From Sequoia sempervirens (lineage: Eukaryota > Streptophyta > Pinopsida > Cupressales > Cupressaceae), in NCBI GenBank assembly GCA_007258455.2, contig VDFB02018340.1, positions 1 to 64,000 on the forward strand: a DNA stretch of 64,000 bases. The letters run 5' to 3'. This document shows positions 10,373 through 22,439 of the stretch, in pieces. The notes beneath the pieces are model-generated. The model searched no databases. It was not told the DNA's origin and saw nothing but the letters and a program-made list of their open reading frames with translations. A program made the position numbers and the translations under genes. How positions within the stretch are numbered: the first letter of the stretch is position 1; each line of letters opens with the position of its first letter.

Positions 10373-11496
10373 TGTAAGTGTGAATAAGTAAAAAGTAAAA
10401 CAACAACTAAAACACTTCTTAATAAGATATTAGATCAAGATTAACATGAATTAAACTAATTTAAAACACTGAAAAGCCTGAAGACATCTCATCATCTCCT
10501 ATCTCCAAAGATTTATCAAGTTACAAAGGCTCTTAGATTTGTAAGCACCGTAACTGTTTAAAATGCCTATCTAGAGAATAGAATGGATGCTAAATGCAAT
10601 GATGTGATGATTAAGAATGATTTCTAAGTGATGTGAAGCTACTGTAAACTATCCTAATGAAAATTGATAAAAGTAAGCTACAATAAAATTTAATGATGCT
10701 TCTGTGATATGAAATCTAATGATGCTATGATGCTATGATACTATTGCTAAAAATACTAATGCTATGCTTAAGATGCTTTAGTGCTAATTCCTGCAAAGTA
10801 AGTTTGCATAAATCTGGGATTTTCTTAGATGATTTTCATGCTTCAGAAGGCTGTATATATAGATTTCTGGCAGTACATTTGCATAGGGATAACACAGTAG
10901 AGGCTTGGATTGAATCTTGAGATTTGAGTGGTGAGAGATTGAGGATCTTGAGTTGATCATGGGGATTGTTCCTCCCCATGAAAACATCAGGCAAGATGAT
11001 AGGAAAGATCGAAGAAAAAAGATTGAGAGGATTGCCTACAAGTTTGTCCCCGAAACTTTCATGTGAATGCCAATTGAATTAATTAGATTGAAAAATATAG
11101 TTTTATTGGTGAGTGAATAGAGGAATATTTGATTTATGCCTTTATTTGAATAATTTGATTTATTCAATTTAGCAAAATAGGAAGATTTAATTAAATAAAA
11201 CAAATATTTGATATTTGCTTATTTAATAAAGAGGAATATGATAATAAAATAAATCTTTAGGATATCTTTATTTAATTAAGAGGAAATATGATAAGATAAT
11301 TAAATTACACAAATTATTGAAGTTGTGTACTTAATTTAAGATAGAATTTAATGGGTAAAGTATAGAAGCATTAATAGTGAACTTAATATAAATAAATATT
11401 TCTATTTATTTACTAAGTAGATGAATTTAGGATTAATTAATCAAATAAATCATATTTAATTAATTATATTCTCTAGACCATTTTTAAGTGTATACA
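10373..11496 (-). repeat. E3 3' LTR (lower-coordinate copy)
   Basis: Direct repeat of 26944-28065. Bounded by the GATAG target copy on one side and the polypurine tract on the other. Confidence 0.93.
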
Positions 11497-11511
11497 TTTT
11501 CCCCCTCTTTG
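11497..11511 (-). other. E3 polypurine tract
   Basis: The minus strand reads CAAAGAGGGGGAAAA directly before the LTR start TGTATACA. This is the plus-strand DNA primer site and fixes element orientation. Confidence 0.9.
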
Positions 11512-12089
11512 AAGTGATGTGTTTATGCATTGCTTTAAAGAAAATTTTGTGCTGTTGTTGCTAGTATTGATGGAAAAATTTTTTAGTGTGCCCCAGACAT
11601 GATTTTCAGGTGATTGATGGATAAATGCCACCTCGGGAGATAAATTAATGATTTTTAAGATTTTTTGTAATTTTTCAAATTTTTATGATTTTTTGATGAT
11701 TTTGATGTAGATTTGATGAATATGTAGTGATGAAATTTTTTTATCTCTTGATAATTGATTTAGAAAGTAGCCTAGGTTGTTTTTGAATTAATCTCCTCAA
11801 AAATTTATTTAAATATCCTACCGAAAAATCCTTCCTTTAATAACCTATAAAAGGTCAAAAGGGTCATTTTCATACTCGTTTGTGCATTTGACTTTTAAAA
11901 ACTTTGTGAGAGAGCTTTTTGTGCCACTTGGAATGAGATGTCGATTCCCTATCACACCCACTGGTTCGAGCATGTACAATGTCACCAGCGGTTGGTAGCG
12001 TATGGACCTTCGGTATGTACCCTTTTTCCCCTCATTTTTTGCATTTTTAACTTGTTTTTTTGTGTAGTTATGGATTTTTAAATTTTCAA
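11512..12089. other. E3 leader of the antisense unit, no gene seen
   Basis: AT-rich and T-rich sequence between the LTR and the AGCGCT repeats. The minus-strand open frame at 11845-12123 resembles nothing I recognise. Confidence 0.4.
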
Positions 12090-12400
12090 ATTCTTTTAGC
12101 GCTTTGGTAGGATAGATTAGCACTTTGGTAGGATAGATTAGTGCTTTGGATAACTATTTTAGCGTGTTGGTAGGATAGATTAACACTTTTACAACTTTAG
12201 CGCTTAGGTCAGATTGTTTAGCACTTAAGCCTCTTGTTTTAGCACTTTGATATTTTTAGCGCTTTGACCCAAAGTTTTAGCATGTTTACCAAGTAATATA
12301 GTGCTTTTGTAGTTTTGACGCTTTGACCATCTGTAATAGTGCTTTTGATTGATGAAATTGCACGTCATGTTTTACCACTTTTAATGCCTATTTTAGTGCA
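12090..12400 (+). repeat. TTTTAGCGCTTTGG repeat cluster A
   Basis: About a dozen degenerate copies of TTTAGCGCTTTGG at irregular spacings of about 15-30 bp, sometimes extended by TAGGATAGATTAG. The core appears as AGCGCT, AGCACT or AGTGCT. The motif is in plus orientation, upstream of the PMD ORF. Confidence 0.8.
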
Positions 12401-12513
12401 GCGATGTCAGTTTGATGAAGTTTGTCAAATGTGTCCTTGATTTTGTTGATTTTCGATCGTGTCAGCCATTGCTTTGATTTGATTGATTATCTTGATTAAA
12501 TATTGATGTTTGA

Positions 12514-12784
12514 CCTCATGATAGGTGAGGTATGATGTTTGATTGATGATAATTATCCTCATGATAGCCGAAGAATAATTATAGTTTGATTGATGAACCT
12601 CATGATAGGCGAGGTTGATTTGATGCTTTGATTATTGATAATTATCCTCATAATAGGCAAGGAATAATTATAGTTTGATTGATGAACCTCATGATAAGCG
12701 AGGTTGATTTGATGATTTGAGTATTGACCTCATGATAGGTGAGGCTCAATGATGCTTGATAATTTCACCTCGTGATAGGTGAGG
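12514..12784 (+). repeat. ~41-bp array of imperfect hairpins (CCTC..GAGG)
   Basis: Seven copies of CCTCATGATAGGYGAGG start at 12514, 12557, 12598, 12646, 12687, 12728 and 12768, with spacings of 40-48 bp. CCTC and GAGG can pair as a 4-bp stem around a 9-nt loop. Two intervening sequences tend to alternate (GATAATTAT type and TTGATTGATGAA type), giving a higher-order period near 84-89 bp. A degenerate copy lies near 12898. The array ends about 180 bp before the PMD ORF. Confidence 0.85.
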
Positions 12785-12959
12785 TTCAATGATGTTCGCT
12801 CATGAGATTTGTTCAAAAGTCTCACCAATAGCTGATTAGTTTTTATAGGATAATTGATGTTTAATGATTCGACAAAAAGTTTTGATTTTGAAAATTTCCT
12901 AATGATAGGAGGCGTTGGAGAACCTTCAAGTTTGAGAATGATTCCCATGGACATTTGAC

Positions 12960-14938
12960 TTGATACCTCAGTTGGCACTGCCTAACATGACAATTATTAC
13001 ACGTTTCAGCCATTCTCTTTTATTCATGCCCCAAATTAGGATTAATCACAGTCTATTGATAGCACTAGTTGAGAGGTGGCATAATGAGCATAACACCTTT
13101 CATCTTCCTATCGGTGAGATGACAGTCACCCCAAAGGATGTCCGGCGGATTTTGCAGCTTCCCATCATTGGAGTTGTTATTTATGATTCTACAAAATAGG
13201 GTGGTACTGAGGCTCTTCAGAGGGTATTTCAAGATGCTTAGATTGCTAGAGAGTGGATTCCATGGCATGAGAGGGTCGATGTGTATGCCACTTTTCCCAT
13301 AGTTCTTGTTGGTTTCATCAGTGGATTCCTTAGTCTTGATTGTAGGTCTAAGGGATTCTTTGTTGGTTGGGGATGACTTTTGGAGAGTATGGTTGTTCAT
13401 GACACCAAATTTTCTTGGGGTATGTGCATGCTGGCCCACTTATATCATGATTTACATTTGGTTGTATATCTAAGAGGTTGTAGTTTGTTAGCTGGTGTCA
13501 CTTTGCTTCAGGTGTGGGCTTGGGAACACATAGCTATTACCTGTCCAGTTTTAGTTAAACAAAGACCTCCTATGAGACCTTATGTGTTCAGATATGTTGG
13601 CCGCCTTACTCAGTCTAGACTGGGTAAGTTAGAGTACTGGAGGAGAGTGATTGATGACATGGATTCTGTGACATGGCGTCCGTATCTAGACTGTGAGCAT
13701 TGGGATGAGGATGATATTCAAATGCATTTTCTGTGTTAGTCGATGATATTGATTGGTTAGACTCGTTGGGTACTTGAGAGATTTCTAATCAGATGGGTAT
13801 AGGTAGTATGGGAATGTTTAGAGTATGCCCTAGGTTGTTGCTCATTACACTTGGCATCAGCTAGATTTTGGAGATTGGGGGCCTGGTTTATCATATGATG
13901 CTATTGTTTAGGAGTTTTAGGCCTTGCAACCATTTCAGTGGGACATTCGCCTGGACATTGTTGAGCCACCAGTTACAATTGACTATGCCGAGTTTTTGGC
14001 TTTGCACCCTTTTCCATGTCTTACCATTCCTGATGAGCCTGCTCCATTACCGATAAAGGAGGATGTTGCTATTGCATGTGGTCATAGGCAGAGGAGAGCA
14101 GAGGTTGAGGTTGAGGTGGATGTTGATGTTGGTGTTGGTGGTGAGGAGGATGTTGATGTTTCAGAGGATGCTGGTGAGGAGGAGGATGTTGGTGAGGAGG
14201 AGGGTAGTGGAGAGGAGAGGGATAGTGGAGAGGAGAGAAGCAGTGATGATTATAGATTTGACAGTGGTGAGGTTCTTGGTGGGTCAGGTCCTACATGAGA
14301 TATGCTAGAGGATACAATGCCTCGTAAGAGGCAAACCGTGAGGGATATTTCAGAGCAATTGTAGATAACAGACCTATAGGTGCAATTAGAGACTATTCAA
14401 GAGTAATTTCTTTAGGCTCAGGGTTTACTAGAGCAGACTTAGGCTCAGATGCAGGAATAGACCTAGTCACATTCAAAGGCTTTATCATCAATGCAGGCTC
14501 AGTTGGCCATGACACAGTCACAAATTTTAGCATTGATGACTGAGAGGGATATTGCTAGGAAAACAACAGGTTCATCATAGGCTCAGATTACATCCCTGAC
14601 TATTGAGAGGGATACTACTAGATTTACAGTAGAGGGTGCTTAGGATACAATTGAGAGAGTATAGAGGTTGGTAGATGGTACATCTTTAGCAGATTATATG
14701 AGAGAGGTTTCCTAGATTGGTGGGGAGGTGCAGTACTATAGAGAAAAATATTATGATGCCATCCCTTCTGAGTAGAGATTGAGTTACAGACAGTCTCAAT
14801 TTGGTAGGACCCAATCTAGGACTATCAGTGCGGGTGTGACATAACCTCCTTAGAGAGATCCCTGAGATCCTTGTGCTTTTGGTGGTAGAGGTCCTGATCT
14901 TGCGATGCCTACACCATTTGGAGCCAGCAACACATGAT
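12960..14938 (+). pseudogene. Plant mobile domain (PMD) protein ORF, antisense within E3
   Basis: The frame at 12960-13739 has the PMD pattern: A-L-V-E-R-W-H-N-E-H-N-T-F-H-L-P, then G-E-M-T-V-T-P-K-D-V, L-Q-L-P-I-I-G, and later Y-R-D-L-like and W-A-W-E-H segments. This resembles the MAIN/MAIL-type PMD family, known both as host genes and inside transposable elements. After a frameshift near 13785 the frame continues (F-G-D-W-G-P-G, then F-Q-W-D-I-R-L-D) into an acidic Asp/Glu/Gly tail (14100-14290) and a Gln-rich segment ending with TGA near 14938. Intact it would be about 660 codons. Almost all stops are TAG where Gln is expected. No ATG fits the start; the frame opens at a TTG, so the true start is unknown. 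The role of PMD in retroelements is not established. Confidence 0.82.
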
Positions 14939-16834
14939 TGTTGTCCATGTTATATTTGAGATGTGATGTATACTTCGATTATTTTGATATACAACCATTT
15001 TTGATATTATCTCCATTTCAGACTTCATTGTATACTTGACATTGTGATTTTGATCTATATGATATGCAACAAATTTTTATCGATGCATTATCTATTCTAT
15101 ATGATATTATGATGGATGCATTTGTTATGATGTTCTATATGCTATGTGATGATTCTTTTGTTATGATGTGATGGATGTAGTTTATGATCATGATGATATG
15201 CTTTGATATGATGTTCTTACTTATGATGTGCATAATTAATGTATAGATGCATGATGTATGGATGATGTATGGATTTATGGTGTAATTACATATATGATCA
15301 TGGGTAGGATGTGTTTAAATGATATACTATATGTGATGTAAATATATGATGTAGTAAATGAATGAAAATGATGAATGATATATGATGTAAATAAATTCAT
15401 GAAAATGATGATTGTATGCCATGTGTTAGGATTTGATGGATGAATGAAAAATGTAATGATAAAGATTTATTTTTGTGATTTTCTTTTTGCAATATTTTAT
15501 GTGATATGGAAATTATGATATGATGAATGCTAAATGATTTGATTCATGTATGAATGATGAAATGATGATTAAATGTTTTCTAATGGATGCAAATGAACAT
15601 GATGATGTTTTTTTCAAGTATACTCAATCTAATTATGAGAAAAGATAATTGTTATTATGAATGGTTCACCAATTTTATAACAAACACTATGTAGATGTAA
15701 TACTATCATGAATGCAATCTAATTTTACTGTGCAAATCTATATGCAAACAGTGGCTTTAATAGTACTTTTGTACTTTGTACCATCATTGAGCTTTTAAAA
15801 TGTTGAAAGTGAGTACAAGCATCAAAGGTATAATGTAAACCAATGATGATCTGAGTACTGCTTTCATGATTTTTGATATTGCAAGCGAACACAAGCATTG
15901 AGGTATAATTAAACTGAGATGACTTGAGCATTTCTTGTGTAAAGAGACAAGAATTAACCACTTTCCTATGTGAATTGGAATGTCATTAGTGATACTTTGT
16001 GGAGCATGTCTCGCGACAATTCGCATAGTAATGATGATTAACTCACAAACAACAAAAAAAGAAAATACCATTCTCCTTCCTAGCTTCTCTAGTTCAATAC
16101 ATCATTGAGTTTCTCTATAGAAATGATAACAATGATCAAAGTACAACATATCTAAATTTTGCTTAAAGTATTTCGATCATTTTTTTAGATTAGATCATCC
16201 ATCCTGATTTTGTGATGTTTTTGTGTTTTTGACATTTTGGATCAAACCTAACCTAAAGACCTATCCTAGGGGCCTTAGGGGCTGATCAAAGATTAGCCTT
16301 GCCTACATTATACACACAAAGACCATGTAGTTCGATTGACATAGACTCAATTTTTGTCTTTTTCGATATTAACCTTTTTGACTTGTTTTTTGGATTTTCC
16401 ATTGTGATATGGATGTTCGATGTGTTTTCGATGATGATTGATATTCCATGTTGTGTTGTTTTTTCCTAACTGTTGTTTGTCCATTTGATTAAGCTCCATG
16501 TTTATGTTCCCCCAATTATTTTTAGATGTTTCCCCCAAGCTAGGTGAGACATGACCACGTGATATGACAATAGATGTAAAATGATGGTGGAAGTAATGAC
16601 CATGACATGTTTCCAAATAGATGGGAGAGTTTATTTGAATCATAAATAACACCTGTTACTAGGTTTTCACCATATGTTTTTATTGCAGTTTTTCATTCTT
16701 TTTGATTTTTTTGTATTTTTGTATTTTTTTTAAATTTTTTTTTGTATTTTTCTATCACCAGGGTGCCTATTTGTCAAGTTTTCATCAAGGTAACCATTTT
16801 CAAAAACTAATTCATGCACTAAGTGATTCAGGTA
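14939..16834. other. E3 inter-ORF spacer, no gene recognised
   Basis: Between the ends of the convergent PMD (plus) and pol (minus) units. 14940-15620 is low-complexity, rich in ATGATG/TATGATG runs. 15725-16071 and 16347-16652 hold open minus frames that I do not recognise. 16690-16760 is T-rich. Confidence 0.6.
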
Positions 16835-17812
16835 TAAAAAATTCTGAGATAGATATTGTTGATAGGTTCATCAAAAAAATCCCCTTTTGGTGTAGACAAT
16901 TGATATGCTTCTGATCCATACATTGATATGATTACAAAGGGACCTAACCTGTTAGGTTCAAACTTCCCTTTCTTTTTTCTATCCTACTAATTCCTAGGGT
17001 TTCATTTAGGACCAAGTCTCCAATTCGAAAGACTCTAGGTTTTACCCTATGATTGTAACTCCTTGACATTCTTTGCTAGTAGGCCTTCAAATGATTGATA
17101 GCTTGCTAGCAACATTCATCCAGAAATTCCAGTTCTTGTAGCCTAGAAACTCTATAATCCTCATTTGTAATGATACCCTTTAGTGAGACACGGAGTGATG
17201 GTATTTCTACTTCAATTGGTAAGATGGCTTCTGATCCATACACTAAGGCATATGGTGTAGCTCCTGTTGGTGTTCTGATGCTGGTTATGTATTCCCATAG
17301 TGTAGGATTTAGGAGAACATGCCAATCACATCCAACATCATTTACCATTTTCTTTAGTATTTTTAGAATTGTCTTGTTTGAGGCCTCTGCTTGGCCATTT
17401 CCCTAAGGATAGTATAGTGTTGAGAAATGATGTTGGATATGGAATTGTTCACATGATTCTTGGATGTCCTAATTTTTAAAATGCCTTCCATTATCTGTGA
17501 CAATGGATTGAGGTACCCCATATTGATAGATGAGATAGTTGAGTATGAAGATGAGATCTGATTTCCAATGACTATTGTTAAAGGAACTGCTTCTATCCAT
17601 TTCGTAAAATATTCGGTTGCTGTGATGATGAACTTGTGTCCATGGGATGAAGATAGATTTATTTTACTTATGAGGTCTAGTCCCCACTGAAAAAAGGGCC
17701 ATGTTGATATGAAGGGTTGTAACTCTTGTGCTGACACATGAATTAGATTACCATGAATCTGGCATTTCTCACACTTTTTAACATGTTGATAGGCCTCCTT
17801 CTCCATGTTCAT
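16835..17812 (-). pseudogene. E3 pol, part 4: integrase
   Basis: Minus strand, starting with the zinc-module Cys pair (C-E-K-C-Q), then P-F-F-Q-W-G-L-D-L. The first catalytic region reads A-T-E-Y-F-T-K-W where D is expected, an Asp-to-Glu change. T-D-N-G-R-H-F-K survives in another frame near 17475. The frame resumes at 17106-17348 with P-T-G-A-T-P-Y-A-L-V-Y-G-S-E-A, and the C-terminal block G-K-F-E-P-N-R-L-G-P-F-V-I is near 16950. The Tat-style end Y-L-R-x-F-Y lies near 16840. Several indels break the frame. Confidence 0.87.
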
Positions 17813-18064
17813 CCAATAATACCCTAAACGAAGGAGTTTCTTAGCTAGGTTTAGCCCACTTGAATGGGTCCCACAAATACCTTCACGGACCTTTCATAAG
17901 GATGTTTCAGATTCATGATGTTCAAGACACAGAAGAAGAGTACCATCTAGACCTCGATGGTAAAGGGTGTTAGCTATCAATGTATGTCACACAGATTGAT
18001 GGATAAAGTTATGCTTTTGGTTTTTAGAGAGATCAAGATGAAGAATATTATCTTTGAGGTAAGT

Positions 18065-18590
18065 TTAGATCTCTCCATATTGTGAGGTTTGAGTGTCGGT
18101 TATTTGGCATATAGTCTGTGAATCAAGATTATCGTATGCATGGTTTGATACTTGTTCCACCGTAAAATCATAACAACCTTTCTTTTCTGGTAATTGCAAA
18201 AGGGAAGCAATTGTCACCATGACATCCATGACTTTGTTCTCTGCCCTTGGTATTTGATCGAACTTGTTATCCATGAAGTAATTTTTAAGATCGTCTATCA
18301 TTTTCTTATAAGGCATGAGCTTCTCATCCTTTGTTTGATACTCATCATTTACTTGATAGATGACAAGCTGTGAGTCTCCATATACTTGCATTTCTATAAT
18401 TTTCCATTCAATAGGTACCTTGATGCCGATAATCAATGCTTCATACTTAGCTATATTGTTGGTACATGGAAACATTAACCTATAAGATCTTGGTATGGTG
18501 TGTCCTTGAGGTGGGACAAATAGAATTCCCACACTAGCTCCTCTTTGTGTTTATGATCCATCAAAATAGAGCCTTCGTTGTTGAGTTGTA
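18065..18590 (-). pseudogene. E3 pol, part 3: second (archaeal-type) RNase H
   Basis: After the first RNase H and a connection, the minus strand reads L-Y-F-D-G-S, then G-I-L-F-V-P-P-Q-G-H, N-N-I-A-K-Y-E-A-L-I-I-G and V-Y-G-D-S-Q-L-V-I. These are the D, E and D blocks of an RNase H fold separate from the pol RNase H. A second RNase H of archaeal type after the normal one is a known trait of the Tat lineage. The catalytic residues appear present, but the fold is split by a frameshift near 18540. Confidence 0.85.
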
Positions 18591-18599
18591 ATGTTTAGA

Positions 18600-19776
18600 A
18601 TGTCAGAATTTGGAAATTCAATGTTCATTGGATGATGATCCTGTAATGGAGCTTTAGCTAGTTGATCCGCTATTACCCATCCTTTGATGGATCTCTTGTT
18701 GACATATTGGATATCAAACTCACTCAAGATCATGACCCATTTTTTAAGTCTCCCTGTTAGAGCAACTTTAGCTAGTAGATATTTTAATGGGTCTATTTTT
18801 GCTATGAATCTGACTGTATGAGTCAACATGTAGTGTCGCAACTGCTGGGTTGTAAATACCACTGCCAAACAAGATTTTTCTATGAATGTATATTTTATTT
18901 CATATTCGTTGAGAGGCTTGCTGATGTAGTAAATTGCTTGTTCTTTTCCTTCAGAATCCTCCTATGCCAATAGAGCTCCTAAAGATATGTCAGTTGTTGT
19001 GATATACAATAACAATGGTCTTTCTACTATAGGTGCCATGAGTATTGGAGGTGACACCAAATACTTCTTTATTTGATTAAAAGTTGTTTCATAGTTATGA
19101 TCCCATTTGAATAAAACATTCTTATCAAGTAGATGATTAAATGGGTGACTCTTGTTTGCCAGATGGGAGATAAATCTCTTGATAGATTGTAATCTACCTT
19201 GTAGGGAGCGTAATTGACTAATATTTTTAGGTGGTGACATCTCCATTATTGCTTTAACCTTAGTTGGATCCACTTCAATACCTTTCTTTGACACTATGTA
19301 ACCAAGGAGTTTTGCTAATGTTACCCCGAACACACATTTGGGTTTAACCTGACATTAAATTTTTCCAATCTAGTGAAGATTTTATCAAGGATTTCTAGAT
19401 GTCCTTCTCTAGTGTGGGATTTTGCTAAGATGTCATCCACATAATCTTCCATGAAAGTATGCATCATGTTGTTGAAAATTGTGGTCATCACTCACTAATA
19501 TGTCGCACCTACATTTTTCAATTAGAAGGGAATGACATTCTAACAGAATGTACCCCAAGGGCAAGTGAATGCTATCTTTTCTTGATCTTCAGGTGCTATT
19601 TTTATTTGATTATATCTTGAGAAACCATCCATTATAGATAATATAGCATGTCTCATTGTTACATCAACAATTATGTCAATGTTGGGTAAAGGAAAATCAT
19701 CCTTTGGGCATGCCTTGTTTAAATCCTTGAAATATGTGCATATTTTGATGTTATTATCAGGTTTTGATACTGGCAC
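18600..19776 (-). pseudogene. E3 pol, part 2: reverse transcriptase and RNase H
   Basis: RT begins at 19776 with P-V-S-K-P-D, then Y-F-K-D-L-N-K-A-C-P-K-D-D-F-P-L-P and M-D-G-F-S-R-Y-N-Q-I-K. The catalytic Y-V-D-D is at 19432-19443. The frame 19333-18962 carries L-L-G-Y-I-V-S-K-K-G-I-E-V and the thumb, ending at the RNase H start. RNase H continues to 18600 (L-T-G-R-L-K-K-W, then A-D-Q-L-A-K). The linker toward the second RNase H follows. At least two frameshifts and several stops are present. Confidence 0.88.
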
Positions 19777-21476
19777 AATATTTGAGATCCATTATGCATA
19801 ATCTATAGACCTGGTAAATCCTGCATCCAAAATTTCTTCAACTCAACTTTAACCATCAAGGCAATGTGAGGATGCATCTTTCTTAGTTTTTGTTTGAATG
19901 GTTTGATTCCTTTTGGTAGTGACAAATGATGCATGAGGAGATCTAGATCCAATCTTATCATATAAAAATAAGACCATGCAAAATTGATGTGTTGCTCTTC
20001 AAAGAATTTGATGAATGTCAATTTCTCCTGTTCTATCATGGACTCTGCTAGATGTAGGTTCTTTTCCATTTCAATTTTTCCTAGATTTATAGACTATGTC
20101 AGCTCTACTAGTATTGATGATCTATCATCGTAATGCTCTGAGAGAGTGTCAAATCTTCCATCCTTCAGTGCCTCAATTTTTTTTCATTATTGGATACATT
20201 CTTTATTTTTCTCTTTTCAAAATCTAATGCTGCCTTAGAGAGGTTTTCACCATTATATTTATTTTTCTTGTTGTTATTTTTGCAACTAGAAGAATTGACA
20301 CCCTCCATCTGTGAAGTGTTGTTATGAGTATTACAGATAGAATTCATATTAGGTTCATCACTACACAAATATTTTATGATGGCCTCATCATTTGAAAAGG
20401 CTGGTACATGAATAGGTTTGGTGGGTTCCCAGTCAATAAGTTCAGGATGTCTCAAGGGTAATAAATCATTAGGTTGAGTAAGATCGACATCTATAAGTGT
20501 TTTGATAGCTAGGTGGTCAAAGTTGTTGGTAGGAAGGTTGAGGTCTATGATAGTACTCACCTCCAAGTCATCTATCTCATTCGATGTTTGATCATCCTCG
20601 CTTGAGTCATCGATATTTGTTGATCCCATTAAAAATGGTCTATTTCTTGAACTTTGTCCTTCCTCTCATAAGGGTGCATATGTTTGAATGAAATCAATTT
20701 GTTTATCAGTATATGATGTAGCAGATAAATGATCCCATTCATATTCATTTGAATCAGTTTCATAACCATCTCTCATTTGTAGAATCTCTTCTACCACTTT
20801 TTGAGTTATTTCCTTCTTTTTTTTTCCCAGTGTAGCCTAATCTTGTTTTATCCTTAGGCTGTAGTGTTAGAGGTTGAATAGATTATGTAATACCCTCCTT
20901 TCTCTTGCCAATTGTTCCTTGGCCTTCATAGCCCATTTTTTCTAAGATAGTCTTTTGTTTTCCATACTAATCTATTTTGATGCTGATACTTGTTGATGTT
21001 GATGCTTCTTCATCCTTGTATAGCCAATTGAAAATGGGTTTATATTTTGACTCATCTTCAATGGTACCTGCTTTAACAAATATTTCATTTATAGTTGTGA
21101 TTGGCTGTGATGAACATGGTGTATTTGATGTGGGCCGTCCATAAGATTTTGGTGATGGTAGCAATTGTGATAGACACAAAGATTTCTCAAGGCAATATTC
21201 TCCTAAGCCTTTTTCCTTCAACTAGACTTTTCCTACAAATTGTTGTGATAACTCATTTATAGGACCTTCAGTGTTTGATAAAATTGTGTCTACAATAGTT
21301 ATTTCCTTTACTTGATCCTTCTTCTCAACCCACATAGATATGAAATTGGGTTGTCTCTCACTACTGGATGAAGTGGAAGTGTTAAATTCTCTGTTGTGGG
21401 GTACCAGAGTGTCTTGATTTTCTTTTAGCATGTTGCAATTCTATGGATTATTGTTGTCAGCTAGTATTGCAACCTT
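19777..21476 (-). pseudogene. E3 pol linker between protease and RT
   Basis: Open minus-strand pieces (21431-21222, 21221-20967, 20629-20165, 20069-19803) are low-complexity, rich in Ser, Asn and Asp. The last piece contains P-F-K-Q-K-L-R-K-M-H-P, the segment before RT in Tat elements. No separate domain is recognised in the rest. Confidence 0.6.
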
Positions 21477-22112
21477 CTATCCATTTACGGGAAATTTCAA
21501 ACATTGGTGGTATGTTGAGGGCACCGCTTGCATTTCATGGATCCATGGATGACCCAAGAGTATGTTATATGTAAGATGCTTGTCCAACACTTGACAAACA
21601 ATATTTTTGACAATTGGCCCTACTTGAAATTGAAGTACACTCAGCCCCTTGGAATATATTTCTTCTTCATCACATGCTTGTATTGCTATCTTTCTTTTGG
21701 CATTAATAGAATTGTTAGAATAACCTAGTGCATGAATTAGTTTCAAAGTACAAATATTTAATCCAGCTCTGCCATCTATTAAGACATGCTTGACTTGGTG
21801 TTTATGGATTAGAACTTCTATGTGCAAGACTGCATTGTGTGGATGATTTAATGACACATCATCTTGTTCGAAGAATGATAGACAATGAGGTGTGGTAAGA
21901 TGTCCCACCATTGCTTGGAATTGAAAAACACCTAAATTATTGGGCACAATTGTAGCTACTAGAGCTTGTTCTAGAACTTCTTTGTGTGATGGTGAAGTTT
22001 TGAGAAGTTCCAAAATGGATATTTGTGTAGGTATCTTTTGTAATTGGTTCACGATGCTATATTGATGTGATGGGGTAGCAGTATTTTTAGATGAGACTCC
22101 TTTTAGTACCAC
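21477..22112 (-). pseudogene. E3 pol, part 1: aspartic protease
   Basis: A 211-codon open minus frame. The active-site region reads V-L-I-D-G-R-A-G-L-N-I, where D-G-G or D-S-G is usual, so the second active-site position has changed. The conserved C-terminal block I-L-L-G-H-P-W-I-H-E-M-Q-A-V-P-S-T-Y-H is characteristic of Tat-lineage proteases. It would release Gag and Pol products. Confidence 0.85.
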
Positions 22113-22439
22113 TTTGGACTACCCCCTTGTTGTTACATGTACTGGTTGATTGTCTTGTGTTTCCTTGATCTTTAGGACATTGATTTGATTGTCAGATGTG
22201 TTCATGTTTGGCATCATGTTTAGAGATTCAATGTCATTGATGTTTGTGTCATCAAATTGATTATCAATGTCATTTTTCTTAACTTCTGAGAGGCAATGAA
22301 TGATGGTGTCATAGAAATAGTTTATACTTTTTCCTTTACTATTGGAAGAAGACTCCCCCTTTTTGTAGTTGGGTAATGGATTGGTAAATGCACTATGATC
22401 GTTATTTTTTTGATGCCCTTCAACAAACACTTTCTTTTC

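Noticed and set aside
12514..12784. CRISPR-like regular repeats
   Set aside because: Spacers are repeats of each other, the genome is eukaryotic, and no cas genes exist. It is a tandem satellite-like array.
13868..14308. Alternative plus frames overlapping the PMD tail (13868-14056, 14063-14308)
   Set aside because: Shadows: the frame with F-Q-W-D-I-R-L-D and the acidic tail is the one continuing the PMD protein.
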